Shown piece after piece: positions 8,098 through 15,081 of a stretch of DNA of 22,780 nucleotides (the stretch's first letter is position 1; every line of letters begins with the position of its first letter). This DNA comes from JAJPHJ01 sp035622315. Lineage in GTDB: Bacteria > Vulcanimicrobiota > Vulcanimicrobiia > Eremiobacterales > Eremiobacteraceae. The notes beneath the pieces were generated by a model. It worked only from the letters and a program-made list of their open reading frames with translations, had not been told where the DNA came from and ran no database searches. The stretch is from positions 1-22,780 of the forward strand of contig DASPVP010000134.1 in NCBI GenBank assembly GCA_035622315.1, in the 5' to 3' direction. The translations under genes and the position numbers were made by a program.

Positions 8098-9059
8098 TCT
8101 CTGCCGAGTGGATCTACTGGCTTGCTGGCGCATTTTTTCTTGGCACGGGTGTGGAGATCGCGATCGATCAAACGCATCCCAAGCGATGGGCCAGCTCCGC
8201 GTTTTGGGCCTTGCTCGGCATTTCGTTTTTTTACGGAAGTTTCGTCAAAGTGCTTCCCGTGTGGCCGCTAGGCCTCGTCGTCATCGCGTTAGCGATCATC
8301 GCCGGCACCGGGCTCACGGGGCCCGGGACTGTTCGGACGACGACCGAAGCGCAACGCGAAACGAGCGCACGCAAGATTGGCGATGCGCTCTTTGTGCCCG
8401 CCCTGACCATCCCCGTCGTGACGATCCTCTTCGCAGTCGGGATCAGCAAGATCGTGGTGAACGGCCAACCGCTGCTCGCCAAAGGTCAGGAGACGCTCGT
8501 CGGATTGGGCGTCTCAGTGATCGTGGCGCTTATCGTGGGAACGATCTTGCTACGACCGTCGCCTACATTTGTCTCGTTGCGAGAGGGACGGCGCATCTTG
8601 GAGTCGGTGGGTTGGGCGGTGTTGCTGCCACAGATGCTCACCGTGCTCGGCGGGTTGTTCACGCAGGCTGGGGTCGGCACAGCGGTGGGTGCGATCGCGC
8701 AGCACGTCGCCCCGGAGCACTCGCGGACCGTCGCCGTGATCGCATACGCCCTGGGCATGGCGCTCTTCACGATCGTCATGGGCAATGCGTTTGCGGCATT
8801 TCCCATCATGACGGCCGCGATCGGCTGGCCCATCTTGGTCGTGCGGCTCGGCGCCCACCCTGCGCCGATGTTCGCGATTGGGATGCTTGCGGGTTACTGC
8901 GGTACCCTCTGCACGCCCATGGCGGCGAATTTCAACCTCGTGCCGCCTGCGCTACTCGGTATGAAAGACAAATACGGTCAGATCAAAGTGCAGATCCCGA
9001 CCGCCATCGCACTTTTCGCCGTCAACGTGTGCTTCATGATGATACTTCCGTTTCTATGA
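8094..9059 (+). CDS. DUF979 family membrane protein (putative 5-oxoproline transporter subunit)
   Basis: A 321-residue protein with about nine or ten hydrophobic segments, matching DUF979, the constant partner of DUF969. Recognisable stretches are GTGLTGPGTVRTTTEAQRE, FVPALTIPVVTILFAVGISK, the Gly-rich GGLFTQAGVGTAVG, and MLAGYCGTLCTPMAANFNLV near the C-terminus. The start is ATG 8094, overlapping the DUF969 stop. The end overlaps the DUF2891 start by another ATGA. The three-gene coupling implies that the products are made in fixed proportion. A longer reading frame from 7980 in the same phase is a shadow of the DUF969 gene. Confidence 0.88.
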   Translation: MISAEWIYWLAGAFFLGTGVEIAIDQTHPKRWASSAFWALLGISFFYGSFVKVLPVWPLGLVVIALAIIAGTGLTGPGTVRTTTEAQRETSARKIGDALFVPALTIPVVTILFAVGISKIVVNGQPLLAKGQETLVGLGVSVIVALIVGTILLRPSPTFVSLREGRRILESVGWAVLLPQMLTVLGGLFTQAGVGTAVGAIAQHVAPEHSRTVAVIAYALGMALFTIVMGNAFAAFPIMTAAIGWPILVVRLGAHPAPMFAIGMLAGYCGTLCTPMAANFNLVPPALLGMKDKYGQIKVQIPTAIALFAVNVCFMMILPFL

Positions 9060-10117
9060 GCGCGCGCATCGAGCTCCAAGCAGCACTTGCGCCTCGGATC
9101 GCGCCGGTGATACTCGCAAACATCACCACGCACTATCCCTATCACGACGCGCATCTCTTTCTCGCACGCGGCGAGTCACACGATCCGCACGTCGCGCACC
9201 CGGCGTTTGGCAATTCGTTCGACTGGCACTCGAGCGTGCACTCGCACTGGACGGCAATTCAATTGATCGGGTATTTCTCTAGAGTTGGCGAGAACCGTTC
9301 GATGGCTGAGCGGCTGCGAGAGGCTATCGAAAAGAACCTGACGACGCCCAATATCGAAGCCGAGGTCGCTTATCTCGAGGCGCGGCCACACTACGAGCGC
9401 CCTTACGGGTGGGCCTGGGCGTTGAAGCTCGCAGCGGACGCAGACAGCCTAGGGAAGCTGGATTCCCTGCGAGAGCCGCTGCGCCACCTTTCAACGTCAT
9501 TAGCCAAGAAAGCGATACGGTGGGTCGAAACGCTGCCCGCACCGATCCGGCACGGCGTGCACGGCAACACAGCCTTCGCGTTGGGACTGATCGTAGACGC
9601 CTCTCGCGCGCTCGGGCTGCGGCAGCTTGAAGATGCGGTCACCGCGCGGGCTTTCGCATGGTTCACAGATGATCGAGACTATCCGCACGATTGGGAGCGT
9701 AGCGGCTACGACTTTCTTTCGCCCGGTCTCGCTGAAGCAGACCTGCTCAGGCGCATCGTGCCCGAAACAGAGTTCGCTCGGTGGTGGCGGGTTTTTCTGC
9801 CGGATCTCACGGTGTCCGCGAGCTTCTTCCAGGTTGTCGAAGTGCCCGAGATCGCAGATGGGGCGATAGCCCACCTGCACGGTCTCAACCTCTCGCGTGC
9901 GGCGATGATCGCCCGCATCGCGGCGGTGCTCTCAACAACAGATGTAGCCACCACCAGACAACGGCTGGCCCCTGCGCGCATGCTAGACATGGCAGAACGG
10001 CTCTACAACGCCGGGATTGAACATGCGGTCAGCGGCGACTACCACGCGACCCACTGGCTTGCGACCTACGCGTGGGATGCCGCAACGAGCCTTGACGCTG
10101 CACGTGGTCGCATGTGA
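9056..10117 (+). CDS. DUF2891 family protein
   Basis: A 353-residue, apparently soluble cytoplasmic protein (no signal peptide or membrane segment). It matches DUF2891 by the conserved HPAFGNSFDWHSSVHSHW motif (residues 48-65; His58, His62 and His64 close together) plus an aromatic/His-rich body that looks all-helical. A second conserved-looking stretch is RHGVHGNTAFALGL, and the C-terminus has YHATHWLATYAW. The repeated His/Trp motifs and helical pattern would suit an alpha/alpha toroid enzyme, but no activity is known to me. It is coupled to the DUF969/DUF979 membrane pair, so it may act on or sense the transported compound; that is inferred from context. The same reading frame stays open upstream to 8108, but that part is DUF979 read out of frame. 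Confidence 0.85.
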   Translation: MSARIELQAALAPRIAPVILANITTHYPYHDAHLFLARGESHDPHVAHPAFGNSFDWHSSVHSHWTAIQLIGYFSRVGENRSMAERLREAIEKNLTTPNIEAEVAYLEARPHYERPYGWAWALKLAADADSLGKLDSLREPLRHLSTSLAKKAIRWVETLPAPIRHGVHGNTAFALGLIVDASRALGLRQLEDAVTARAFAWFTDDRDYPHDWERSGYDFLSPGLAEADLLRRIVPETEFARWWRVFLPDLTVSASFFQVVEVPEIADGAIAHLHGLNLSRAAMIARIAAVLSTTDVATTRQRLAPARMLDMAERLYNAGIEHAVSGDYHATHWLATYAWDAATSLDAARGRM

Positions 10118-10145
10118 CGCGATTCCCAGGTTCTTGTCGCGCTTC

Positions 10146-10174
10146 TTGGCAAAACGGCGGTTACATGCTAGCAT
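10146..10174 (+). promoter_or_regulatory. Sigma-70-type promoter of the papain-like gene
   Basis: TTGGCA (10146-10151) and TAGCAT (10169-10174) are spaced by the ideal 17 bases. They lie 37 bases before the ATG at 10211, downstream of the DUF2891 stop. The -10 lies in the small palindrome ATGCTAGCAT. This supports independent transcription of the peptidase gene. Confidence 0.6.
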
Positions 10175-10210
10175 GAACTCATCGTCCGTATCGCTATGGA
10201 GGATTTCGCC

Positions 10211-11560
10211 ATGAGCGCCATCGGTCGTCGAGCGTTTATCTCAACGAGCGCCGCAGCTATTGCAGCCACAGCCATCCATCCCCAAGCGCTGTTCGCACAG
10301 CCTATTCGCGGACAGATCGACAAGCTGGGGCGCTTTGGATCCTTGCTCAACCGCCAAGAGTTCGCCCTTGCACCGCAAGCCTTGGATCCCGAGATCCTGG
10401 CGCTTTTCGCCTCCCAGACGACGATGCATGGAATCATCCAGACCGGGCCCGCGAAACGGCATATCCTCGCGGGCCTGCCGCCCATTTTCATGCAAGGCAC
10501 GAACGGGTCGCTCGGCTATCCCGGTAGCTGTGAGGCCTGCTCGTTCGGGTACTGCTTGGGCACGTACACCGCGTCGCGTGGTTATCCCGGCTTCAATATC
10601 TTGCCGCGCGACAATCACGCAAGCGTCGCCTGGCTCTTCGAATGGGCGCAGCGCACGCAACACCGTAGCGGCTGCGGAGGATCGCTCGCGCTGCCGTATT
10701 TGAGTTTGATGGTCGCTCAAGGAGCGCCGAGCGCGGTGCAGGTCCCGTACAAGCCAAACTGCACGTATATCGACGGGCTCACCGCGCCCATCAAGAGCTA
10801 TCCTGGTATCGCCAAGTTCCGGATCGGCAGCTACAAAGCGTTGCCGAACTTCCTCAACGCCCAGAAAAAGTTCGTAAAGACATTCAAGCAGTACATCAAC
10901 GCTGGCCACGCGATCGCTTTTTCGGGCCTGGTGGCCAACGCGTACGACAATCCGGGCACTGTGATGTACAACGGCGCCTTCGATCCAGCCGCGTCCGCGT
11001 TCATCACAGGCTCGGGCCATGGGCAGGTGATCGTCGGTTACGACGAGGCCCTCGGCCACACCGGAGCATTCCTAATTCAAAACAGCTTCGGCAAGGATTG
11101 GCCGTACTTGAGCTCAACCCAGCCGCTGATGCAGGGACGGCTCTGGTGGACATTCGAGGCATTCTTCGCTTCGCAGGGGTTCGGCGCGATCGCGTATCCG
11201 ATTCAGCGACCAGTCGTGTTTCCAGGCACGATCGTCATCTCGCCACAAACGCCGGGCGCGCCGGTCGTTCGCATTCTCGAAGCAGTTCGTGGTGTCGTCG
11301 AGGGCGAGGGTGTGGTCGCCCTCGAGATGGACTTCGATCAACCGATGCATCTCGACGCGATCCGCGTGACGCCGGTCGGCACGAGCACGCCAATCGTGGG
11401 CACTTACAACGGTGCGATCAAGTACGGATTCGCCCACGTCACGCGCAGCGGCGCATTCCCACCGGGCCGCTACGCAGTCGAGCTCGACGCACATACGCTA
11501 TCCTCAGACCTCGCTCAACAGGAGCATGTCACCTACCGAGGTTTCGTGCGGATCAGCTGA
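10211..11560 (+). CDS. Tat-exported papain-like (C1A) cysteine peptidase or inactive homologue
   Basis: A 449-residue protein with a twin-arginine signal (GRRAFIS, Arg6-Arg7, then an Ala-rich hydrophobic stretch to about residue 29). The middle part has papain-family landmarks: GSCEACSF (likely nucleophile Cys110), SGSGHGQVIVGYDE (His270) and LIQNSFGKDWP (Asn291). The papain Gln that builds the oxyanion hole would fall at residue 104, which is Pro here; the nearest Gln is Gln95, so activity is uncertain. Residues about 335-449 form a beta-rich C-terminal domain. I start at ATG 10211, not ATG 10196, because GGAGG at 10198-10202 is an ideal Shine-Dalgarno for it and the twin-arginine signal begins directly there. 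It has its own promoter, and no obvious partner is adjacent. The substrate is unknown. Confidence 0.82.
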   Translation: MSAIGRRAFISTSAAAIAATAIHPQALFAQPIRGQIDKLGRFGSLLNRQEFALAPQALDPEILALFASQTTMHGIIQTGPAKRHILAGLPPIFMQGTNGSLGYPGSCEACSFGYCLGTYTASRGYPGFNILPRDNHASVAWLFEWAQRTQHRSGCGGSLALPYLSLMVAQGAPSAVQVPYKPNCTYIDGLTAPIKSYPGIAKFRIGSYKALPNFLNAQKKFVKTFKQYINAGHAIAFSGLVANAYDNPGTVMYNGAFDPAASAFITGSGHGQVIVGYDEALGHTGAFLIQNSFGKDWPYLSSTQPLMQGRLWWTFEAFFASQGFGAIAYPIQRPVVFPGTIVISPQTPGAPVVRILEAVRGVVEGEGVVALEMDFDQPMHLDAIRVTPVGTSTPIVGTYNGAIKYGFAHVTRSGAFPPGRYAVELDAHTLSSDLAQQEHVTYRGFVRIS

Positions 11561-11594
11561 ACCAGCGCCCAAAATACAGTCGCGCCGACCGAAG

Positions 11595-11636
11595 TTAGGC
11601 GTAAAGTTGTCAGGGAAAGCGCTAGTGGGCGCCTAA
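11595..11636. promoter_or_regulatory. Spaced inverted repeat upstream of the ammonium transporter gene
   Basis: TTAGGCG (11595-11601) and CGCCTAA (11630-11636) are perfect 7-base inverted arms separated by 28 bases. They lie in the 132-bp gap before the AmtB gene, where a nitrogen-responsive operator could be. A TTGTCA box falls between the arms, but no convincing -10 follows. I saw no sigma-54 (-24/-12) element. The repeat is short and could be chance. Confidence 0.25.
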
Positions 11637-11692
11637 GCGTTTGTGAGGGGAGTGTTCAGACGCGCCCCACGTTTTTCTTTGGAGGGACCCTT

Positions 11693-12937
11693 GTGAGCAC
11701 GGCAGCGATTCCATTCAACATCGGCAATACGGCATTCATGCTCATCTGCGCAAGCCTGGTGATGCTGATGACCCCGGGTCTCGCGTTTTTCTACGGCGGC
11801 TTAGTACAGCGGAAAAACGTCGTGACCATCATGATTCAAAGCTTCGTGTCGCTCGCCTGGACGACGGTCATCTGGTACGCATTTGGGTATTCGGAGTCGT
11901 TCGGTCCGGATTGGCACGGCATCATCGGCGATCCGACCCACTACGCCTTCCTGCGTGGCGTCACGTTGCACACGATGTTCACCGGCAACGACGCCGGCAT
12001 CCCGCTCGTCGTGCATATCGCCTACCAGATGATGTTCGCCATCATCACACCGGCGCTCATCACCGGCGCCTTCGCCAACCGGGTCACCTTCAAAGCGTAC
12101 TTCTTGTTCCTCACCGCGTGGCTCGTGCTCGTCTACTTTCCATTTGTGCATATGCTGTGGAGTCCGGACGGCATTCTCGCGAAGTGGGGCGCGTTGGATT
12201 TCGCAGGCGGCATCGTCGTGCACGCCTCGGCCGGCTTTGCGGCGCTGGCCTCGGTGCTTTACATCGGCCGTCGGCGCGTGGTGGATAACACGCCGCACAG
12301 CGTGCCGCTCATCGCGCTTGGCACGGGTCTGCTTTGGTTTGGTTGGTACGGTTTCAATGCCGGATCGGAATTGCGCGTCGACCCGGTGACAGCTGCGGCA
12401 TTTCTGAATACCGATATCGCCGCATCCTTTGCTGCGGTCACCTGGTTCCTCGTGGAATGGGCGCGTGGACGACAACCCAAATTCGTCGGCCTGCTGACCG
12501 GAGCGGTGGCTGGGCTTGCGACGATTACGCCGGCAGCGGGCTACGTCTCACCCTCGACCGCCGTTTTGTTCGGCGTTTTTTCTGGCGTGATCTGCTACTT
12601 CGCTGTAGCCCTCAAGAATCGCCAAGGCTGGGACGATGCGCTCGACGTCTGGGGCGTCCACGGTGTGGGTGGCTTCCTCGGGATCACGCTGCTTGGCATT
12701 TTCGCATCAACAGCGTGGAACCCGAATGGCGCAGACGGCTTGGTTTTCGGCGGCGTGGGGTTCTTTGGCAAACAGCTCGTCGCGGCGACCGTGTGCAGCG
12801 TCTGGGCGTTCACCTTCACATACGGCATGCTGTGGCTGATCAACCGCATCACTCCCGCAAAGGTGGATCCATTAGCTGAGGAGCGCGGCCTTGATGTGGA
12901 GCTTCACGGCGAGGAGGCATACCCGCTCGGCGTCTAG
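11693..12937 (+). CDS. amtB: Ammonium transporter (Amt/MEP family)
   Basis: A 414-residue, 11-segment membrane protein that conducts ammonium into the cell. The family N-terminus is clear (NTAFMLICASLVMLMTPGLA, then FFYGGL), and the functional residues are present: Asp169 in LDFAGGIVVH, and the pore twin histidines His177 and His323 (the latter in VWGVHGVGGFLG). No signal peptide is evident; the mature protein may start with the first membrane segment. The GTG start is supported by a strong Shine-Dalgarno (GGAGGGA, 11681-11687). The usual PII partner gene (glnK/glnB) is not next to it: the following gene is a convergent methyltransferase ending 4 bases away. The symbol reflects family membership. 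Confidence 0.95.
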   Translation: MSTAAIPFNIGNTAFMLICASLVMLMTPGLAFFYGGLVQRKNVVTIMIQSFVSLAWTTVIWYAFGYSESFGPDWHGIIGDPTHYAFLRGVTLHTMFTGNDAGIPLVVHIAYQMMFAIITPALITGAFANRVTFKAYFLFLTAWLVLVYFPFVHMLWSPDGILAKWGALDFAGGIVVHASAGFAALASVLYIGRRRVVDNTPHSVPLIALGTGLLWFGWYGFNAGSELRVDPVTAAAFLNTDIAASFAAVTWFLVEWARGRQPKFVGLLTGAVAGLATITPAAGYVSPSTAVLFGVFSGVICYFAVALKNRQGWDDALDVWGVHGVGGFLGITLLGIFASTAWNPNGADGLVFGGVGFFGKQLVAATVCSVWAFTFTYGMLWLINRITPAKVDPLAEERGLDVELHGEEAYPLGV

Positions 12938-12941
12938 TGGG

Positions 12942-13532
12942 CTAGGTTCGCTTGATCGTCGCCAACCAAGCCGGTGCACCATCAACGTGGAAATTCGTCT
13001 GAATGCGGTCCGATTTGATGGTGATGACGCTCCAACCACTACGAGGGTTGAATGCCGCTTGCAACGCTTCTCGACTGACAGGGTGCGGCCCAAGATCGCG
13101 ACCGTCATCGCTAAAGCACAGCACGAGCAAGGTTCCGTCGGGTGCCGTCACTGACGCAAGGCTGGCGACGTATCGTGGTCGCTCTTCCTCGTCGAAGGTG
13201 TGGAACAGCCCACAGTCCAGCACCGTCTCAAACGCTCGCCCCAAACGCTGTAACCTTAGCGCGTCAGCTGCTAGGAACTCGATCTCTATCCCGCGTCGGT
13301 CGGCCTTTTCCCGGGCAATCGCCAGAGCGGTTTCAGCCACATCAACGCCGAGAACCGACAAGCCGAGCGAAGCAATGAGAAGAGCATTCTCGCCAGTGCC
13401 GCAACCTGCGTCGAGGACCGCTCCGGTGAACCCACCTTCACTTGCCAACCGCGCAATGGCCGGCTGCGCCCGACCGATATCCCAAGGTGCAGACCCGTCG
13501 TGGTACGATGCATCCCAGGGCACTCCCGACAT
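12942..13532 (-). CDS. Class I SAM-dependent methyltransferase
   Basis: A 196-residue methyltransferase. The SAM-binding motif I is VLDAGCGTGENALLIA (residues about 39-54), followed by the acidic motif LGVDVAETAL and motif IV-like VLDCGLFHTFDEEER. The N-terminal PWDASYHDGSAPWDIGRAQP pattern resembles small TehB/thiopurine-type methyltransferases that act on small molecules or metalloid ions. The substrate cannot be named. It runs convergently to the ammonium transporter gene with a 4-base gap, and it lies 94 bp downstream of the secreted duplicated-domain gene on the same strand. The Shine-Dalgarno is weak (GAGCGG close to the ATG). Confidence 0.88.
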   Translation of the reverse strand: MSGVPWDASYHDGSAPWDIGRAQPAIARLASEGGFTGAVLDAGCGTGENALLIASLGLSVLGVDVAETALAIAREKADRRGIEIEFLAADALRLQRLGRAFETVLDCGLFHTFDEEERPRYVASLASVTAPDGTLLVLCFSDDGRDLGPHPVSREALQAAFNPRSGWSVITIKSDRIQTNFHVDGAPAWLATIKRT

Positions 13533-13554
13533 CCGCTCGTGACTCGTTGGGGGC

Positions 13555-13572
13555 CGATCGCTGAGCGGATCG
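13555..13572 (-). terminator. Small hairpin downstream of the secreted duplicated-domain gene
   Basis: CGATC+GC pairs with GC+GATCG around the loop TGA, with one bulged G. It lies in the 94-bp gap between the secreted-protein stop and the methyltransferase start on the minus strand. There is no T-run. It could be a weak terminator or a chance palindrome. Confidence 0.25.
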
Positions 13573-13626
13573 TCCGTCAGTTTCTTTTACCCCTCAGATG
13601 AACTGCGCTCCATTTCATCTTGTTGG

Positions 13627-14691
13627 CTACTTCGAGCAGGTGAGATCAATCCGGAAGTTCGCCGGCAAGTGGTAATGTGGAGCGCCGGCCAACGAGCCGG
13701 ACAGCGAGTTCTGCGTCGCTGCATCAAAGGTGATGAGCAGACGAACCGGCTTGTCTGTTGCGTTGAGTCCTGAACCTCCGAACGGCTGCGAGAACGTGTA
13801 CGAGCCCCCTGGTGGGAAGACTTTGTTTTGCGCGCCGAGGTGAAACCCGCCGGCCGCACTGGCCGAGGAAACACTATTCCCCGATTGGGTCACAATGTAT
13901 TCATCCGATACGTTCGTAGGTGGTTGCGATGGCCCGTTAGCTAATACGCCGGGCCAGACGCTTCGATTCGTCATGTTGACCCACGTCTGCGTCACGAGCC
14001 AGCCGTTTTGGTCCTGGGCAGACACGCCGGGCGGAGGTCCAAAACCAGTCACACGCATCTTCCAAATCCCGTTCGACATCCATTGGTTCATGCAACCCGG
14101 GGTCGCCGCGATCTCGTTGGCGCCGCCCTCCGCGTTAGCGGCCGCACCGGTCGCTACGCAACCGAGGTTGAACTGGAAGTCATATTTCGAGCTGGTGAAT
14201 TGCGGCTTTGATTTGGCTTGCGCAAGCTTGCCGCCATCAAAGGTGATCAAAAGCCCCTTTGGTTTATTGGCAGGGTCAAGCGTGCTGCCGGTAGGCGGAA
14301 GGAATATCTGCACATGGGTGAACTTCCCGGCGGGGGGCAGTTCATTGAAGGCGACCTGCTGTTCCGACATGCTGCCGGTGGTGGAATCAGTCGTGCCAAT
14401 GGAACCCGTGCTCAATTCCAACGTCTGGGTCTTGTAGAAGACGTCGGTAGGCGCAAGCTCCCGGGCAGTCCCGTTGCCCCAGACTTCGGTGACTTGCCAG
14501 CCAACTTGCTGGTTGCCGCTCAAGTAGGGCTCTACGTCAGTCACTCTGACGCGCCACACGCCGTTGAACAGCCACTGGTTCTTGCAACCTTCACGAGCGC
14601 TGGCATCGCCGTACGTTGCCGATTGCGCGATCAAAATGGCGGTGGCGGCGATGGCGAGGACTATCGCAGGTATTCCGAGCTTGCGGTTCAT
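13627..14691 (-). CDS. Secreted protein with two tandem copies of a cysteine-bounded domain
   Basis: A 354-residue exported protein of unknown function. After an N-terminal hydrophobic signal (PAIVLAIAATAILIA, residues 8-22) it contains two related units. Unit 1 starts at GCKNQWLFNGVWRVRV (Cys36) and ends at FNLGC (Cys178). Unit 2 starts at GCMNQWMSNGIWKMRV (Cys200) and ends at IDLTC (Cys352). Each unit also has GWxVTxxWxNxT after the first strand and LLITFD near its end. The first and last Cys of each unit probably form a disulfide closing a beta-sandwich. The start at 14691 has an excellent Shine-Dalgarno (AAAGGAG); the frame remains open upstream to 14754, but that part has no signal character. 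I recognise no family. It is divergent from the cyclase-STAND gene. Confidence 0.82.
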   Translation of the reverse strand: MNRKLGIPAIVLAIAATAILIAQSATYGDASAREGCKNQWLFNGVWRVRVTDVEPYLSGNQQVGWQVTEVWGNGTARELAPTDVFYKTQTLELSTGSIGTTDSTTGSMSEQQVAFNELPPAGKFTHVQIFLPPTGSTLDPANKPKGLLITFDGGKLAQAKSKPQFTSSKYDFQFNLGCVATGAAANAEGGANEIAATPGCMNQWMSNGIWKMRVTGFGPPPGVSAQDQNGWLVTQTWVNMTNRSVWPGVLANGPSQPPTNVSDEYIVTQSGNSVSSASAAGGFHLGAQNKVFPPGGSYTFSQPFGGSGLNATDKPVRLLITFDAATQNSLSGSLAGAPHYHLPANFRIDLTCSK

Positions 14692-14768
14692 CGGGTCTCC
14701 TTTGGCGCAAACGAATTCACGTGAGCTCAAATTAGCCCGTACGATGGCTGCCACGATCCTATAGCACT

Positions 14769-14788
14769 ACGCGTCCAAAACGCGTCCA
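14769..14788. promoter_or_regulatory. Two direct repeats with 11-bp period upstream of the secreted-protein gene
   Basis: ACGCGTCCA occurs at 14769-14777 and again at 14780-14788, so the start-to-start distance is 11 bp, one helical turn. Each copy holds the palindrome ACGCGT. On the minus strand the repeats lie directly upstream of a TATAGG hexamer (14763 down to 14758), about 67 bases before the secreted-protein start, which is where an operator overlapping the -35 region would be. The rest of the roughly 390-bp divergent gap (14692-15081) shows no other gene; one long hairpin lies at its right end. Confidence 0.4.
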
Positions 14789-15027
14789 GCCATGGCGTTA
14801 GTCCAGACAGGCTGATTGCACCTCTTAGGTCCGATCGTCGGGTGCTGCAAAGAAACCTGCGCGGCGAGCCCTCAGAGATATAGGAATTGGGCCGAGAGGT
14901 TTCTCCGACCTCGACAGTATCGATACGCAGAGCAGAACACAAAACGAGTAATTACAGATGCTCAACGTTTGGCCAACAACTTAAGCCACTCGAGGCCCGT
15001 AGCCCAACCCTGGGCCTTCCTAATAAT

Positions 15028-15055
15028 GGGCGCCTGGGCATGTCCCAGGTCGCCC
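15028..15055 (+). promoter_or_regulatory. Strong hairpin at the 5' end of the cyclase-STAND gene
   Basis: GGGCGCCTGGG (15028-15038) pairs with CCCAGG-T-CGCCC (15044-15055): 11 base pairs, a single bulged T and a 5-base loop CATGT. The loop contains the in-frame ATG at 15040. In mRNA this would hide an upstream start codon or act as an attenuating structure in the leader of the start at 15082. No T-run follows, so simple termination is unlikely. Confidence 0.45.
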
Positions 15056-15081
15056 GAAGCGGACAAGCGAAATCTTGGCAA

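Noticed and set aside
8108..9055. N-terminal extension of the DUF2891 reading frame
   Set aside because: This stretch is the DUF979 gene read out of frame; its translation is Arg-rich nonsense and DUF2891 similarity begins at ATG 9056.
10196..10198. ATG 10196 as the start of the papain-like gene
   Set aside because: The bases just after it (GGAGG, 10198-10202) form the Shine-Dalgarno of ATG 10211, where the twin-arginine signal begins.
14894..14912. GAGGT-ACCTC hairpin in the secreted-protein/cyclase intergenic gap
   Set aside because: Only a 5-bp stem with a 7-base loop; not distinguishable from chance.
14887..15039. TTG-initiated N-terminal extension of the cyclase-STAND protein
   Set aside because: The extension has no similarity to a cyclase N-terminus, no ribosome site, and the codons look like intergenic sequence.
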